Positions 25,703-34,568 of a DNA stretch of 64,000 nt are shown here, in pieces. Where the stretch lies: the NCBI RefSeq assembly GCF_016863035.1, contig NZ_BOOC01000031.1, positions 117,631 through 181,630 on the forward strand, written 5' to 3'. The position numbers and the translations under genes are program-made. Below the pieces are notes generated by a model. The model searched no databases and was not told the origin of the DNA. It saw only the letters and a list, made by a program, of their open reading frames with translations. Position 1 is the stretch's first letter; every line of letters begins with the position of its first letter. The DNA comes from Microbispora corallina (GTDB lineage: Bacteria; Actinomycetota; Actinomycetes; Streptosporangiales; Streptosporangiaceae).

Positions 25703-27085
25703 TCAGCCGGCGTTGACCGACGCGTGGCCGGGCAGCGGGATGTAGGGAAACCGCGTGGTGAACGGCTTGTCGTTCTGGTCCACCTTGTCGCCGGCGGCCA
25801 GGGCGTCGACCAGCTTGCCGGTCTGGCCGGCGCCGGCCATCGCCTGGAGGGCGATGTCCACCACGTCGTCGCCCAGACGGCGCCCGTTCGGGAAGCCCTG
25901 CAGGTCGCCGGCGAGCACGCCGAGCCGGTTCGGGTTCGCCGCGGGCGGGATGGACATGTTCAGCCGCAGCATCTCCGAAGGACGCAGCCTGCCCGCGTCC
26001 TTGTTCAGACTCTGCGAGTTGAGATCGGCCTTGATCGGGCCGTTGGCCTTGGCGATGCCGGTCAGGAAGATCTCGACCAGGTCGTTCCGAGGGGTCTTCG
26101 GCGCCTTGAGGCCGTAGATGGCCTCAAGGAGCCTCGGCACCTCGGGCTCGGTGACGCGCTTGACGACGGCCGGGACGTCGGCGTCGTTCCTCGGCGGCAG
26201 CGCGTTGAACGCGTCCTTTAGCCCGGCCGGGACGACGACCTCGTTGACCAGGGGCTGGCCCAGGCGGGAAACCTGGACGTACCCCCGTGGGCTCCACTTG
26301 TCGACGGTCGACCAGACGCCGATGACCGGGTTGCGGCGCGCGTCGGCGCGCAGCGCGACCTCGCGCTTGGGCACCTGCAGGGCCAGGCTGTGCACGTTGT
26401 AGCCCTTGAGTGTGTCCCGGCCGACCTCCGACAGGTTGCCGCCGTAGAGCAGGTCGAAGACCCGCAGGTCGGCGAAGAACGCCTCGTCGGCCTGCCCGGC
26501 GAACGCCTTGCCGCCGCCGGGCAGGCTCCTGATGGACTGGGCGCGCAGTCCGGCGTAGTCGGGCATCGAGGCGGGGCCGGTGTCGCTCGGCGCCACGACG
26601 CCGTTCGAGACGAGCGTCCGCACCCCGCCGGGGGTGATCCTCTTGAGCGTGTATCGCTGCCTCAACAGCAGGTTCTTGTCGTTCAGCGAGGTGACCGGAC
26701 CGTTGTCGTAGAGGAAGGTGCCCGTGTTCCGCCGGTCCTCGTTGCGGAAGGTCCACTCGTAGGTGACGTCGGGCCTCGCGTCGCCATTGCTGTCGATCTT
26801 GATGGAGTAGCGCGAGCCGGTGTCGAACTGGTAGAAGTTCGGGCCGCCGGTCGGCTCCTCGAACGGGATGAAGTTGGCCATCAGGGTGACCGTGTCGGGC
26901 TTGTCCGGGCTGACGAAGGCGTACACGTCGGTGTTGTCGTTGCGGGGGTCGCCCGCGATCATGGGGGCCTCGCGATGCGAGGACGCCACGCCGGTCTCCG
27001 CTCGGAGCAGGGCGAGCGAGGACGCGGTCACCACGCCTGCCGTGCCGAGGGCGATGAGAACGCGCCGACTGATTCGGAGCTCCAT
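25703..27085 (-). CDS. DUF4331-family exported protein
   Basis: 460 residues. The opening ISRRVLIALGTAGVVTASSLALL is a signal or anchor, and SSHREAPMIAGDPRNDNTDVYAF is the signature of DUF4331 (His and Asp residues conserved at the mature N-terminus). The aspartate-rich IDSNGDARPD suggests Ca binding. The function of the family is unknown. ATG 27085 is preceded by a leader of about 90 bases and a SigK-like promoter. With the TPR and NicO genes downstream it forms the target operon of the sigma factor encoded next to it. Confidence 0.88.
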   Translation of the reverse strand: MELRISRRVLIALGTAGVVTASSLALLRAETGVASSHREAPMIAGDPRNDNTDVYAFVSPDKPDTVTLMANFIPFEEPTGGPNFYQFDTGSRYSIKIDSNGDARPDVTYEWTFRNEDRRNTGTFLYDNGPVTSLNDKNLLLRQRYTLKRITPGGVRTLVSNGVVAPSDTGPASMPDYAGLRAQSIRSLPGGGKAFAGQADEAFFADLRVFDLLYGGNLSEVGRDTLKGYNVHSLALQVPKREVALRADARRNPVIGVWSTVDKWSPRGYVQVSRLGQPLVNEVVVPAGLKDAFNALPPRNDADVPAVVKRVTEPEVPRLLEAIYGLKAPKTPRNDLVEIFLTGIAKANGPIKADLNSQSLNKDAGRLRPSEMLRLNMSIPPAANPNRLGVLAGDLQGFPNGRRLGDDVVDIALQAMAGAGQTGKLVDALAAGDKVDQNDKPFTTRFPYIPLPGHASVNAG

Positions 27086-27174
27086 TGTCTGCTGGGTCCT
27101 TTCGGCTCCCGTCCACGCGAGTGGCCGGTCGATGCGGTACGGAGGAAAGGAACCGGCCGGATTCCTGTCTCTCG

Positions 27175-27202
27175 TTCGCCGCCGGTGGGCCCGGGGATTG
27201 GT
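27175..27202 (-). promoter_or_regulatory. ECF (SigK-type) promoter of the DUF4331 operon
   Basis: On the minus strand: ACCAATCC (27195-27202), 16 bases, then CGAA (27175-27178). The identical box, spacing and -10 core stand before the sigma-factor gene itself. This resembles the C-rich -35 and CGAA-type -10 of SigK promoters as I recall them. Confidence 0.6.
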
Positions 27203-27226
27203 CCGAGAATCTCCCGCGAAGGAAAT

Positions 27227-27267
27227 GGCACGGCCCCCGGTCCCGTGCGGGGTCCGAGGGCCGTGCC
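27227..27267 (-). terminator. Terminator of the sigma/anti-sigma operon
   Basis: GGCACGGCCC (27227-27236) pairs with GGGCCGTGCC (27258-27267), with an additional CCCCG/CGGGG pairing inside. It lies 7 bases past the anti-sigma stop and separates the two operons. Confidence 0.65.
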
Positions 27268-27274
27268 GATGCGG

Positions 27275-28036
27275 TCAGGCCGAGGTGAGGTCGAGCAGCA
27301 GCATCGGCCGCGTGGTGGGCTGCGCCGACCCGCCGGCCGGTTCGACGGTCACCCCTACCTGCTCGACGCCGGCGGTGTCGACGATCACCGGAGGCACCCG
27401 GCCGGAGTCGTCGGGACGCAGCAGCCCCGCCGACCGGATCGCGCCGGGAGCGATCCGCCACAGCTGGTAGGTCTGGGACGGCGGCAGCGCCGCCAGCCCC
27501 GACGAGACGAACACCAGTCTGCCCTGGGAACGGGAGACCACGGCCGTCCCGGTGGCGCCGCGCCCCGCCGTCGCGGACACGGTGCGGGCGTCCGGCGCCG
27601 CCAGCACCGCCACGACCCCGCGGTCATCGGCTCTGACGCGCTCCAGCTCGTCCTGCGTGCGGACGGCGACCGCGCCGAGCGCCACGGACGCGGCCACCCC
27701 CGCGGCGGCCAGCCCCGCGGTGACGCGCGGCCACCATGCCGCCCCGCCCCTCCTGGAGAGACGACGACCGCCCGGCGGGACGCCGACCGTGGGAGGGAGC
27801 TGACGCACCTGTCCGATCTCGGCCAGCACCGCGGCGCGCATGCCGGGCGGCGGCTCCGCGGCGACGGCCTGCCCCAGCCGGGCGGCGGTCTCCGTCAGGC
27901 CCCGCACCTCCTGGGCGCATTCGTCGCAGGTGCGCAGATGCTCCTCGAAGCGGAGCCGTTCGAGGTCGTCGTCCATCGCGTCGAGCGCGTAGGCGCCCGC
28001 CAGTCTGTGCGGGTCGTATCCACCGGCCCCGGTCAT
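27275..28036 (-). CDS. rskA: Anti-sigma factor (RskA family) with zinc-finger motif
   Basis: 253 residues from ATG 28036, overlapping the sigma gene (ATGA). The N-terminal anti-sigma domain has the zinc motif H-x3-C-x2-C in FEEHLRTCDECAQEV (residues about 33-47). One membrane helix follows (VTAGLAAAGVAASVALGAVAV), then an extracytoplasmic RskA domain ending LLLDLTSA. RskA-type proteins hold SigK at the membrane until proteolysis releases it. The symbol is used by family resemblance. Confidence 0.88.
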   Translation of the reverse strand: MTGAGGYDPHRLAGAYALDAMDDDLERLRFEEHLRTCDECAQEVRGLTETAARLGQAVAAEPPPGMRAAVLAEIGQVRQLPPTVGVPPGGRRLSRRGGAAWWPRVTAGLAAAGVAASVALGAVAVRTQDELERVRADDRGVVAVLAAPDARTVSATAGRGATGTAVVSRSQGRLVFVSSGLAALPPSQTYQLWRIAPGAIRSAGLLRPDDSGRVPPVIVDTAGVEQVGVTVEPAGGSAQPTTRPMLLLDLTSA

Positions 28037-28638
28037 CGTTCCACCCCCAGGCAGTCGCGCATCCGGATCAGTCCGTCGCGCATCCGGGTCTTCACGGTCG
28101 CCAGCGGCACCTTCAGCAGTTCGGCCACCTCGCGATAGGTGTAGCCCTCGTAGTAGGCGAACGTCACCGATTCCCGCTGCAACTCGGTCAGCCCGTTCAG
28201 GCAGCGGCGCAGCCGTTCGACGTCCAGCGTCCTCTCCACCGAGTCGGCGACCTCGTCGAAGGGCCGGCGCACGTCCAGGCGGGCCACCCGTTCCTCGCGG
28301 GTCGCCGCCGCCTGCGCCGAACGGACCCGGTCCACCGCGCGACGGTGTGCGACGGTCATCACCCACGCCCTCGCCGACCCCTTGGACGGGTCGTACCGGG
28401 CAGCGCTGCGCCACACCTCCACCAGCACGTCCTGAGCGACCTCCTCGCTTTGCGCCGGATTCCGCAGCACCCGCAGCACCAGCCCGTAGACCTGGCCGGC
28501 GACCTGGTCGTACACCTCCTCGAACGCGGCGTGGTCCCCCCGGGCCACCCGCCCCATCAATCGCTCCAGTCCTCCATCGCCGGCTCGCCCGGACGGCCGG
28601 TCGTCCCCTGGTCGCACGGTCGGTCTGTCCGGGCCCAT
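28033..28638 (-). CDS. sigK: ECF RNA polymerase sigma factor, SigK type
   Basis: 201 residues: region 2 (AFEEVYDQVAGQVYGLVLRVLRN to WRSAARYDPSKGSARAWVMTVAHRRAVDRVR) and region 4 (LTELQRESVTFAYYEGYTYREVAELLKVPLATVKTRMRDGL), each given by its limits. The phrases match the SigK (ECF19) group. It overlaps its RskA partner by 4 bases. A promoter with the same signature as the DUF4331 promoter lies about 40 bases upstream, which implies autoregulation. Direct activation of the DUF4331-TPR-NicO operon is inferred from the shared box. Confidence 0.9.
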   Translation of the reverse strand: MGPDRPTVRPGDDRPSGRAGDGGLERLMGRVARGDHAAFEEVYDQVAGQVYGLVLRVLRNPAQSEEVAQDVLVEVWRSAARYDPSKGSARAWVMTVAHRRAVDRVRSAQAAATREERVARLDVRRPFDEVADSVERTLDVERLRRCLNGLTELQRESVTFAYYEGYTYREVAELLKVPLATVKTRMRDGLIRMRDCLGVER

Positions 28639-28677
28639 GCCGCCTCCTCCGCCACGCCCACACGTCGTCGCCTGCCC

Positions 28678-28705
28678 TTCGGAGCCGACGGGCCGGCGGA
28701 TTGGT
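28678..28705 (-). promoter_or_regulatory. Autoregulated SigK-type promoter
   Basis: On the minus strand: ACCAATCC (28698-28705), 16 bases, CGAA (28678-28681), upstream of the sigma gene. Matches the DUF4331 promoter in both boxes and in spacing. Confidence 0.6.
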
Positions 28706-28761
28706 ACGCGTTCCGGGGCCGATACTCCCCCGCGCCGCCGGCTCGGACAATCAGCAGGCGA

Positions 28762-31700
28762 TCAGGAGCAGCGGTCGGCCACGCAGATGGGGATTCCGGT
28801 GGCCGCGGCCGCGCCGTTGTCGCCCGCGGGCGGGGGCGGGCTGGGGTCGTTCCGCATCGGGGTGGTGGTGCCGAGCGCCGCGCCGGCAGAGCCCGGTGCG
28901 GCCTGGTTGTTGTACCAGGCTCGGACGCCGCCTCCGTCGTCGATGACGAGATAGTCGGCCCGCCGGTCGCCGTTGATCTCGGCCAGGTCGACCTGGCTCC
29001 GGGGGGCGCCGACGCCCGAGGCGATCTCGCCCAGCGACAGCCATGCCCCGCCCTGGCCGCCGCGGTTGTTGATCCAGGCGCGGATCTGCCCGTACTCCCC
29101 CATCACCAGGTAGTCGTCGCGGCGGTCGCCGTTGACGTCGGCGAAGGTCACGGTGCTCCCGGCCGCGCCGACACCGTCGGCGATCTGGCCCTCGCTCTTC
29201 CAGGGGGCGCCGCGAGCGCCGCGGTCGTTGAGCCAGGACCGGACCCGGCCCTGGGCGTCGACCACGAGGTAGTCGTCTCGGCCGTCGCCGTTGACGTCGG
29301 CGAACCGCACCTGGTCGGGGCTCGCGCCCACGCCGGAGGCGATCACGCCCTGGTGGGCCCACCCGGACCCGGTGTACCGCCAGGCGTCCACCTGGCCCTG
29401 GTCGCCCAGCACCAGGTAGTCGTCTCGGCCGTCGCCGTCGACGTCGGCGAACCGCACCCGGTCGCGGGGACCGGCGCCCGTGGCGATGCGGCCCTGGTAG
29501 TCCCAGCCGACATGGTCGCCGTCGAGGACGTTCCACCAGGCCGTGACCTGGCCGTCGGTGCCGACCACGAGGTAGTCGTCGCGACCGTCGCCGGTCAGGT
29601 CGGCGAACCGGACCTGCTCGCGGGTGGCGCTGCTGGAGGCGATCCGGCCCTGGTAGTCCCACGGGTCGGCGCGGCCGAACCGGTCGTTCAGCCAGGCGGT
29701 GACCGCGCCGGCGCCGTAGACGACCAGGTAGTCGTCGCGGCCGTTGCCGTCCACGTCGGCCAGGTTCACCTGGGAGCGGGCGGCGCCGGTGCTCGCGGCG
29801 ATCTCGCCCTGGTACGTCCACGGCCTGTCGGCCTCGACGGTGTTGAGCCAGGCGCGGACCTGGCCCTGGTCGCCGACGACGAGGTAGTCGTCGCGGCCGT
29901 CGCCGTTGACGTCGGCGAACCGCACCTGGTCGCCGGGCACGCCGACACCCGAGGCGATCTCGCCCTGGTAGGTCCAGGGCGCGCCGCTGCCACCGATGTT
30001 GTTCAGCCAGGCGCGCACCTGCCCCTGGTCGCCGACTACCAGACAGTCGGCCCGTCCGTCGACGTCGATGTCGGCGAACCGGACCTGGTCCCCCAGCGCT
30101 CCGACACCCGAGGCGATCTCGCCCTGGTACGTCCAGTGGTCCCCGGCGTTGAACCACGCCCTGACCTGCCCCTGGTCGCCGACCACGAGGTAGTCGGCCC
30201 GTCCGTCGCCGTTGACGTCGGCGAACCGCACCTGCGCCCGGGTCGCGCCGACGCCGGAGGCGATCTCCCCCTCTCCTCCCAGCCGCTGCCCGGCTTCTTG
30301 TACCAGGCGCGGACCTTCCCCTGCTCGTCGACCACGAGGTAGTCGTCGCGCCCGTCGCCGTTCAGGTCTGCGAACCTGACCGACTCGGCGATCGCACCGA
30401 CGCCCGAGGCGATCTCCCCGGCCCACTTCCAGCCGTCCAGGGTCGTGGGTGTCGGAGGGGCCGGCGGAGGAACGGACGGGTCGGGGTCGCACGCTCCCGG
30501 GTCGCCCGGGAGCAGCGGCGCGAGCTGCCCCTCGTTCTTGGCGAGGGTGATCGCACGGGCGAAGGCATCGGCCATCTTGCGGTAGCCGGTGTTGCCGGGG
30601 TGGAGCGAGTCGACCAGATCGGCCGTGGTGACCGCGCTCATGCTGACCGCCCGGACCCGTTTGCCTTCGTTGCGCAGGCCGGTGACGATCGCCGGGATCT
30701 GCGCGTTGTACTGCTGGATCCGCGCGTTCGTCACCGGAGACGTCGACGGTATGAGGGTGGCGACGAAGACGGTGGTGGACGGCGAGATGTCGGTGATCTT
30801 GTCGATCAGCGCGCGGAGCCGGTCGGGCGCCGTGGCGACGTTGTCGTTCTGCGCCATGTCGTTGGTCCCGATGTGCAGGGTGACGACGTTGGGCCGGTAG
30901 CGACGGATCGTGCAGTCGCTCACGAGGCTGTCGATCTGGCTGATCCGCCAGCCCGGATGCCCCTCATGGTCGGTGTCGGGCAGCTGGCCGGTCTTCACCG
31001 AGCCGACGAAGTCGAGCGTCTCCACGTCGTCGGCCAGCTGGTTCCACAGGCTCGCGCGGTAGCCGGTCCCGGGCGGGGTGCCGCCGACGCCGTAGGTGAT
31101 CGAGTCTCCCAGCGGCAGCACCCGCAGCTGGACGCCACCGGTCGTGAAGCCGGCCCGCCGGGCCGCGTCCCAGAAACTGCCCCTGACGCCGGGGGCGTAC
31201 GCGGTCAGGTTGCCGGACAGGGCGGCGACGGTGCGCCCGAACGCGGAGGTCCACCACCAGCCCTGCAGCTTCTGCCCCCAGGCCAGCAAGGTGGCGGCGG
31301 CCTTCTCCACCATCGCCTGGCCGCTCACGTCGATGAAGGGCCCGAGGGCGGCCTCCCACGCGGCGGCGCCGAGGCCGTACACGAGTGAGCGGATGAGCAG
31401 GTTGGACCAGGCGAGGTCACTGGAGGTCTTGTTGACGGCGATGGTGAGCGCGCCGTCGACGAACGTGCCCATGAAGGCGCCGAGCCCCGCGCACACCGAT
31501 TTGGCCAGCACTCCCACCGGGCCCAGGGAGAGGAAGAACAACAGGCAGAGGGTCCGCGAGCCCAGGTTCGCCGCCAGGGCGCCGATGGCGATCAGCAAGG
31601 TCTGCCACTGCGTAGCGTTGGTGAGCGCCTCGTCCGTCTCGATCGTGATCGACAGGCCGGCGCCGGTCAGGGCGATGGTGCCGTCGAAGGCGACCCACTC

Positions 31701-31966
31701 GCGTGGCGGGGCGTCCGGCACCTCCACCGGACTGCTCTCGAGCTCCTCCTTGATCGAGTCGCTGAGCAGGGCGTGGCGCGTGTTGAGGTCGTCGACCCAG
31801 TCGGCGACCTCGGTGCGCTGGAAGCCCTCGGCGAGGGGAACTCCATGGTGATCGTGGTGGGGGTGGCAGCGTGGGCCATCGGCTCCAGGCCTGGCCTGAG
31901 CAACAGAGTCAGGGCGGCGAGCAGGGAGACCGCCACCCTGCCCAATCTCCGGGTGCGAGCGGACAC
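28762..31966 (-). pseudogene. Secreted SGNH/GDSL hydrolase with ten FG-GAP repeats, broken by two frameshifts
   Basis: Three minus-strand frames join into one protein. The first frame (start 31966) gives a signal peptide (VAVSLLAALTLLL, cleavage after AHA). It shifts near 31841-31850 into the body frame. The SGNH domain has all catalytic motifs: LPLGDSITYG, HIGTNDM and DSLHPG. The body frame shifts again at the C5 run 30267-30271, where one base is missing between WEERG and EIASGVG. Ten FG-GAP/VCBS repeats of the type VRFADVNGDGRDDYLVV follow to a stop at 28762. Each break is repaired by one base, so recent decay or assembly errors in short G runs are both possible. The intact protein would be a secreted esterase with a calcium-binding propeller. 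Confidence 0.8.
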
Positions 31967-32087
31967 GGTTCCTCCAACTGATCACGAGAGGCAAGGTCAT
32001 GAAATCGCGCCCGCGTCATGGATCAGTGGCCGCGGAGTGAACAGCCGGAAACGCCCGTCCCGCCGGCGGCGTGCCGCCGCTGTGGTG

Positions 32088-33137
32088 TCAGAGGTTGGCG
32101 TAGCCGGGGATGCCGGCCTTGACGCGCTCGAGTTCGCGTTCGTCGGAGATGCCCTGGAAGTCGTAGCGAGGGGTGTAGGGGGCTTCCAGGCGGCGGGCCT
32201 CCTCGTCGGTGAGGTCGAGGTCGAGGGAGGCGACGGCGTCGTCGATCTGCTGAATGGTGCGGGCGCCGACGATGGGGGCCGCGACGACGGGGTTGCGGCG
32301 CAGCCAGGCGAGGGCGACCTGGGCGCGGGTGACACCGCGGGCGTCGGCGACGGCGCCGACCTCGTCGAGGATGGCCCGGTCGCTGTCGGCGGTGGCGCGG
32401 GTGTAGAGCAGGTCGGCGTACGCGCCGTCGGTGGCGGCGCGCTCGGTGGCGTTCGCCTGGTCGGCGGGACGGGCGAGGCGGCCGCGCGCGAGGGGGCTCC
32501 ACACCATCGTGGCGACGCCCTCGTCGGCGCAGAGCGGGAGCATCTCGCGTTCCTCCTCGCGGGCGAGCAGGTTGTAGTGGTCCTGCATGGTGACGAACCG
32601 GGCCCATCCGTGGCGCTCCTGGAGGTGGAGGACCTTGGCGAACTGCCAGGCGTGCATCGAGGACGCCCCGAGATAGCGGGCCTTGCCGGACTTCACCACG
32701 TCGTGCAGGGCCTCCAGGGTCTCCTCCAGCGGCGTCTCGTCGTCGAGGCGGTGGATCATGTAGACGTCGACGTGGTCGGTGCCGAGGCGGCGCAGGCTGT
32801 CGTCGATCTCGGTCATGACCGCCTTGCGGGACAGCCCCTTGCCGTTGGGCCCCGGGCGCATGGCGTGGCGCACCTTCGTGGTGATGACGACCTCGTCGCG
32901 GCGTGCGTAGTCCTTGAGGGCGCGGCCGAGGATCTCCTCGCTGGAGCCGTACGAGTACAGGTTGGCGGTGTCGAAGAAGTTGACGCCGGCCTCCAGGGCG
33001 TGCCGGATCAGGGGGCGGGCGGCCTCCTCGTCGAGCGACCAGACGGGGTGGCCGCGGCCGGGCTCGCCGTACGTCATGGCGCCGATGGCGACCGGGGAGA
33101 CGTCGAGGCCGGTACGGCCGAGCTTGATGTAGCGCAC
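32088..33137 (-). CDS. Aldo/keto reductase
   Basis: 349 residues of the AKR TIM-barrel fold. The catalytic set is visible: Asp and Tyr in FFDTANLYSYGSSEE (residues about 55-69), Lys in VITTKV, His in VYMIHRLDDETP. The NADPH-binding end is APIVGARTIQQIDDAV. It belongs to the Tas/YajO-like AKR group. It is divergent from a TetR gene with two identical operators between them and should be induced when that repressor is released. Start ATG 33137. Confidence 0.92.
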   Translation of the reverse strand: MRYIKLGRTGLDVSPVAIGAMTYGEPGRGHPVWSLDEEAARPLIRHALEAGVNFFDTANLYSYGSSEEILGRALKDYARRDEVVITTKVRHAMRPGPNGKGLSRKAVMTEIDDSLRRLGTDHVDVYMIHRLDDETPLEETLEALHDVVKSGKARYLGASSMHAWQFAKVLHLQERHGWARFVTMQDHYNLLAREEEREMLPLCADEGVATMVWSPLARGRLARPADQANATERAATDGAYADLLYTRATADSDRAILDEVGAVADARGVTRAQVALAWLRRNPVVAAPIVGARTIQQIDDAVASLDLDLTDEEARRLEAPYTPRYDFQGISDERELERVKAGIPGYANL

Positions 33138-33165
33138 GCGGGCTCCTACAGTGGGGGACGAAAAA

Positions 33166-33215
33166 GCGGAGAACTCTCCGGATGACTCCCGAGACGTTAG
33201 CGGAGAACTCTCCGC
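33166..33215. promoter_or_regulatory. Twin TetR operators in the AKR/TetR gap
   Basis: GCGGAGAACTCTCCG at 33166-33180 and GCGGAGAACTCTCCGC at 33200-33215, each a dyad (GCGGAGA-AC-TCTCCGC) and 34 bases apart. Both lie between the start codons of the divergent genes, so one repressor can silence both. Confidence 0.75.
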
Positions 33216-33253
33216 ATCGCAATCGGACGACCGCCCGCACGCAGGAGGACCAC

Positions 33254-33808
33254 GTGCCCGACGCCGCGCCGCCGCAGCGCCCCGACGCGCTGAAGAACCG
33301 GGAGGCGATCCTTCAGGTCGCCCACGACGCGCTCGCCGAGTCGGGGGACGCCTCGCTCAACTCGATCGCCAAACGCGCGGGCGTCGGCGCCGGCACGCTC
33401 TACCGGCACTTCCCGACCCGCGAGGCGCTGATCCTGGAGGTGTACCGGCACGACGTGAGCCGCCTCGTCGGCTCCGTGCCGGACCTCCTCGCCGCCCACA
33501 CGCCGCTGGACGCGCTGCGGCGCTGGTTCACCACCCTCGCCGCCTACGTGCGCCTCAAGCACGGCCTCGGCGACGCGCTGCACACCGCCGCCGCGCAGGA
33601 GGTCGTCGGCGCGACGTACGCTCCCGTCACCGCCGCCGTCGGCCGGCTCCTCGACGCGTGCGAACGCGCCGGTGAGGTGCGCCCCGGCCTCGACCCCGCC
33701 GACGTCATCATGCTGCTGAGCTGCCTGTGGCGCACCCCCGACGACCCGGACGGCGCCGCCCAGGCCGACCGCCTGCTGGAGATGGCGATCGACGGCTTCC
33801 GCCCATAG
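33254..33808 (+). CDS. TetR-family repressor
   Basis: 184 residues. GTG 33254 is the start: AGGAGG at 33243-33248 is perfectly spaced, whereas the upstream ATG at 33182 lies next to an operator copy. Helix-turn-helix at residues about 29-52 (SLNSIAKRAGVGAGTLYRHFPTREA, in part SIAKRAGVG and TLYRHFPTRE). The C-terminal domain is the SBD-type fold also seen for the TetR at 5315. The divergent aldo/keto reductase and the gene itself are the evident targets. Confidence 0.9.
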   Translation: MPDAAPPQRPDALKNREAILQVAHDALAESGDASLNSIAKRAGVGAGTLYRHFPTREALILEVYRHDVSRLVGSVPDLLAAHTPLDALRRWFTTLAAYVRLKHGLGDALHTAAAQEVVGATYAPVTAAVGRLLDACERAGEVRPGLDPADVIMLLSCLWRTPDDPDGAAQADRLLEMAIDGFRP

Positions 33809-34021
33809 GGGGCGACATCCGCCGGCCGGACATCTCCCCCGGGCGCGGGCGGTCCCGGCGCGGAGGATGTGCTGCACGGGTTACCCGTGACGCGAGCCTG
33901 CCCGATTCCGCGATCGAAACAGCTGAGCAGCGGCGGAGAGGCGGGGCGCCCGATATCGCGGCGGCGATGCTTGGGAGGATGGTCCCGGCGCACCGCCGGA
34001 CCGAGCCGCTGTGGAGGCCTG

Positions 34022-34483
34022 ATGTCGGACGACCCGCTGCCCTGGCTGGACGAGCACACGATCACCGTCGCCGCCGGGCCCGAGGCGCTGTGGCAGGCGG
34101 CGGCCCAGGTGTTCGGCCGGTCCTTCTCGCGCGGTTCCTCGGCCCGCTACGCCCGGATGGTCGGAGCCGAGCCGTGTGCGGAGGCCTGGCCCTGGCCGCC
34201 CGCCGAGGGCTCGACCGTGCCGGGTTTCCGGGTCATGTCGGCCGTACCCGGACGAGACCTGGCGCTGGCCGGGCGGCACCGCTTCTCGGACTACACCCTC
34301 GTGTTCCGGATCGAGCCGCTCGGGCCGGGCCGCAGCCGGCTGCGGGCCGAGAGCCGGGCCGCCTTCCCGGGCGCCGCCGGGCGCGGCTACCGCATGCTGG
34401 TGATCGGCACCGGAGCCCACGTGCTCGGCATGCGCCGCCTGCTCGCGGCGATCCGCCGCCAGGCCGAGGCGACCACCCCTTAG
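34022..34483 (+). CDS. SRPBCC/DUF2867-like protein of unknown role
   Basis: 153 residues from ATG 34022, with GGAGG at 34013-34017. The first strand HTITVAAGPEALWQAAAQV and the later DYTLVFRIEPLGPGRSRLRAESRAAF have the look of the START/Bet v1-like (SRPBCC) fold, which binds hydrophobic ligands. I cannot name a specific family. It stands alone between the TetR and the kinase gene, and may be a short upstream member of the latter's transcript. Confidence 0.65.
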   Translation: MSDDPLPWLDEHTITVAAGPEALWQAAAQVFGRSFSRGSSARYARMVGAEPCAEAWPWPPAEGSTVPGFRVMSAVPGRDLALAGRHRFSDYTLVFRIEPLGPGRSRLRAESRAAFPGAAGRGYRMLVIGTGAHVLGMRRLLAAIRRQAEATTP

Positions 34484-34548
34484 GGATCACTGCTGGAGCG
34501 CCGCCGTACGGACCGGGTCGGGGCGGGCAGCCTCGACGCGACCGGGCA

Positions 34549-34567
34549 ATCGGTGCACCATCGGTGC
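34549..34567. repeat. Direct repeat just upstream of the kinase start
   Basis: ATCGGTGC twice (34549-34556 and 34560-34567), an 11-base period ending one base before the ATG. It could be a regulator site; no ribosome-binding site is visible here. Confidence 0.4.
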
Positions 34568-34568
34568 T

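Noticed and set aside
28900..30400. Regular repeats of about 120 bases
   Set aside because: They are the FG-GAP protein repeats of the SGNH hydrolase gene, not a DNA-level repeat array.
33182..33253. ATG 33182 as start of the TetR gene
   Set aside because: It lies directly after one operator copy and its codons span the other; GTG 33254 has a perfect ribosome-binding site.
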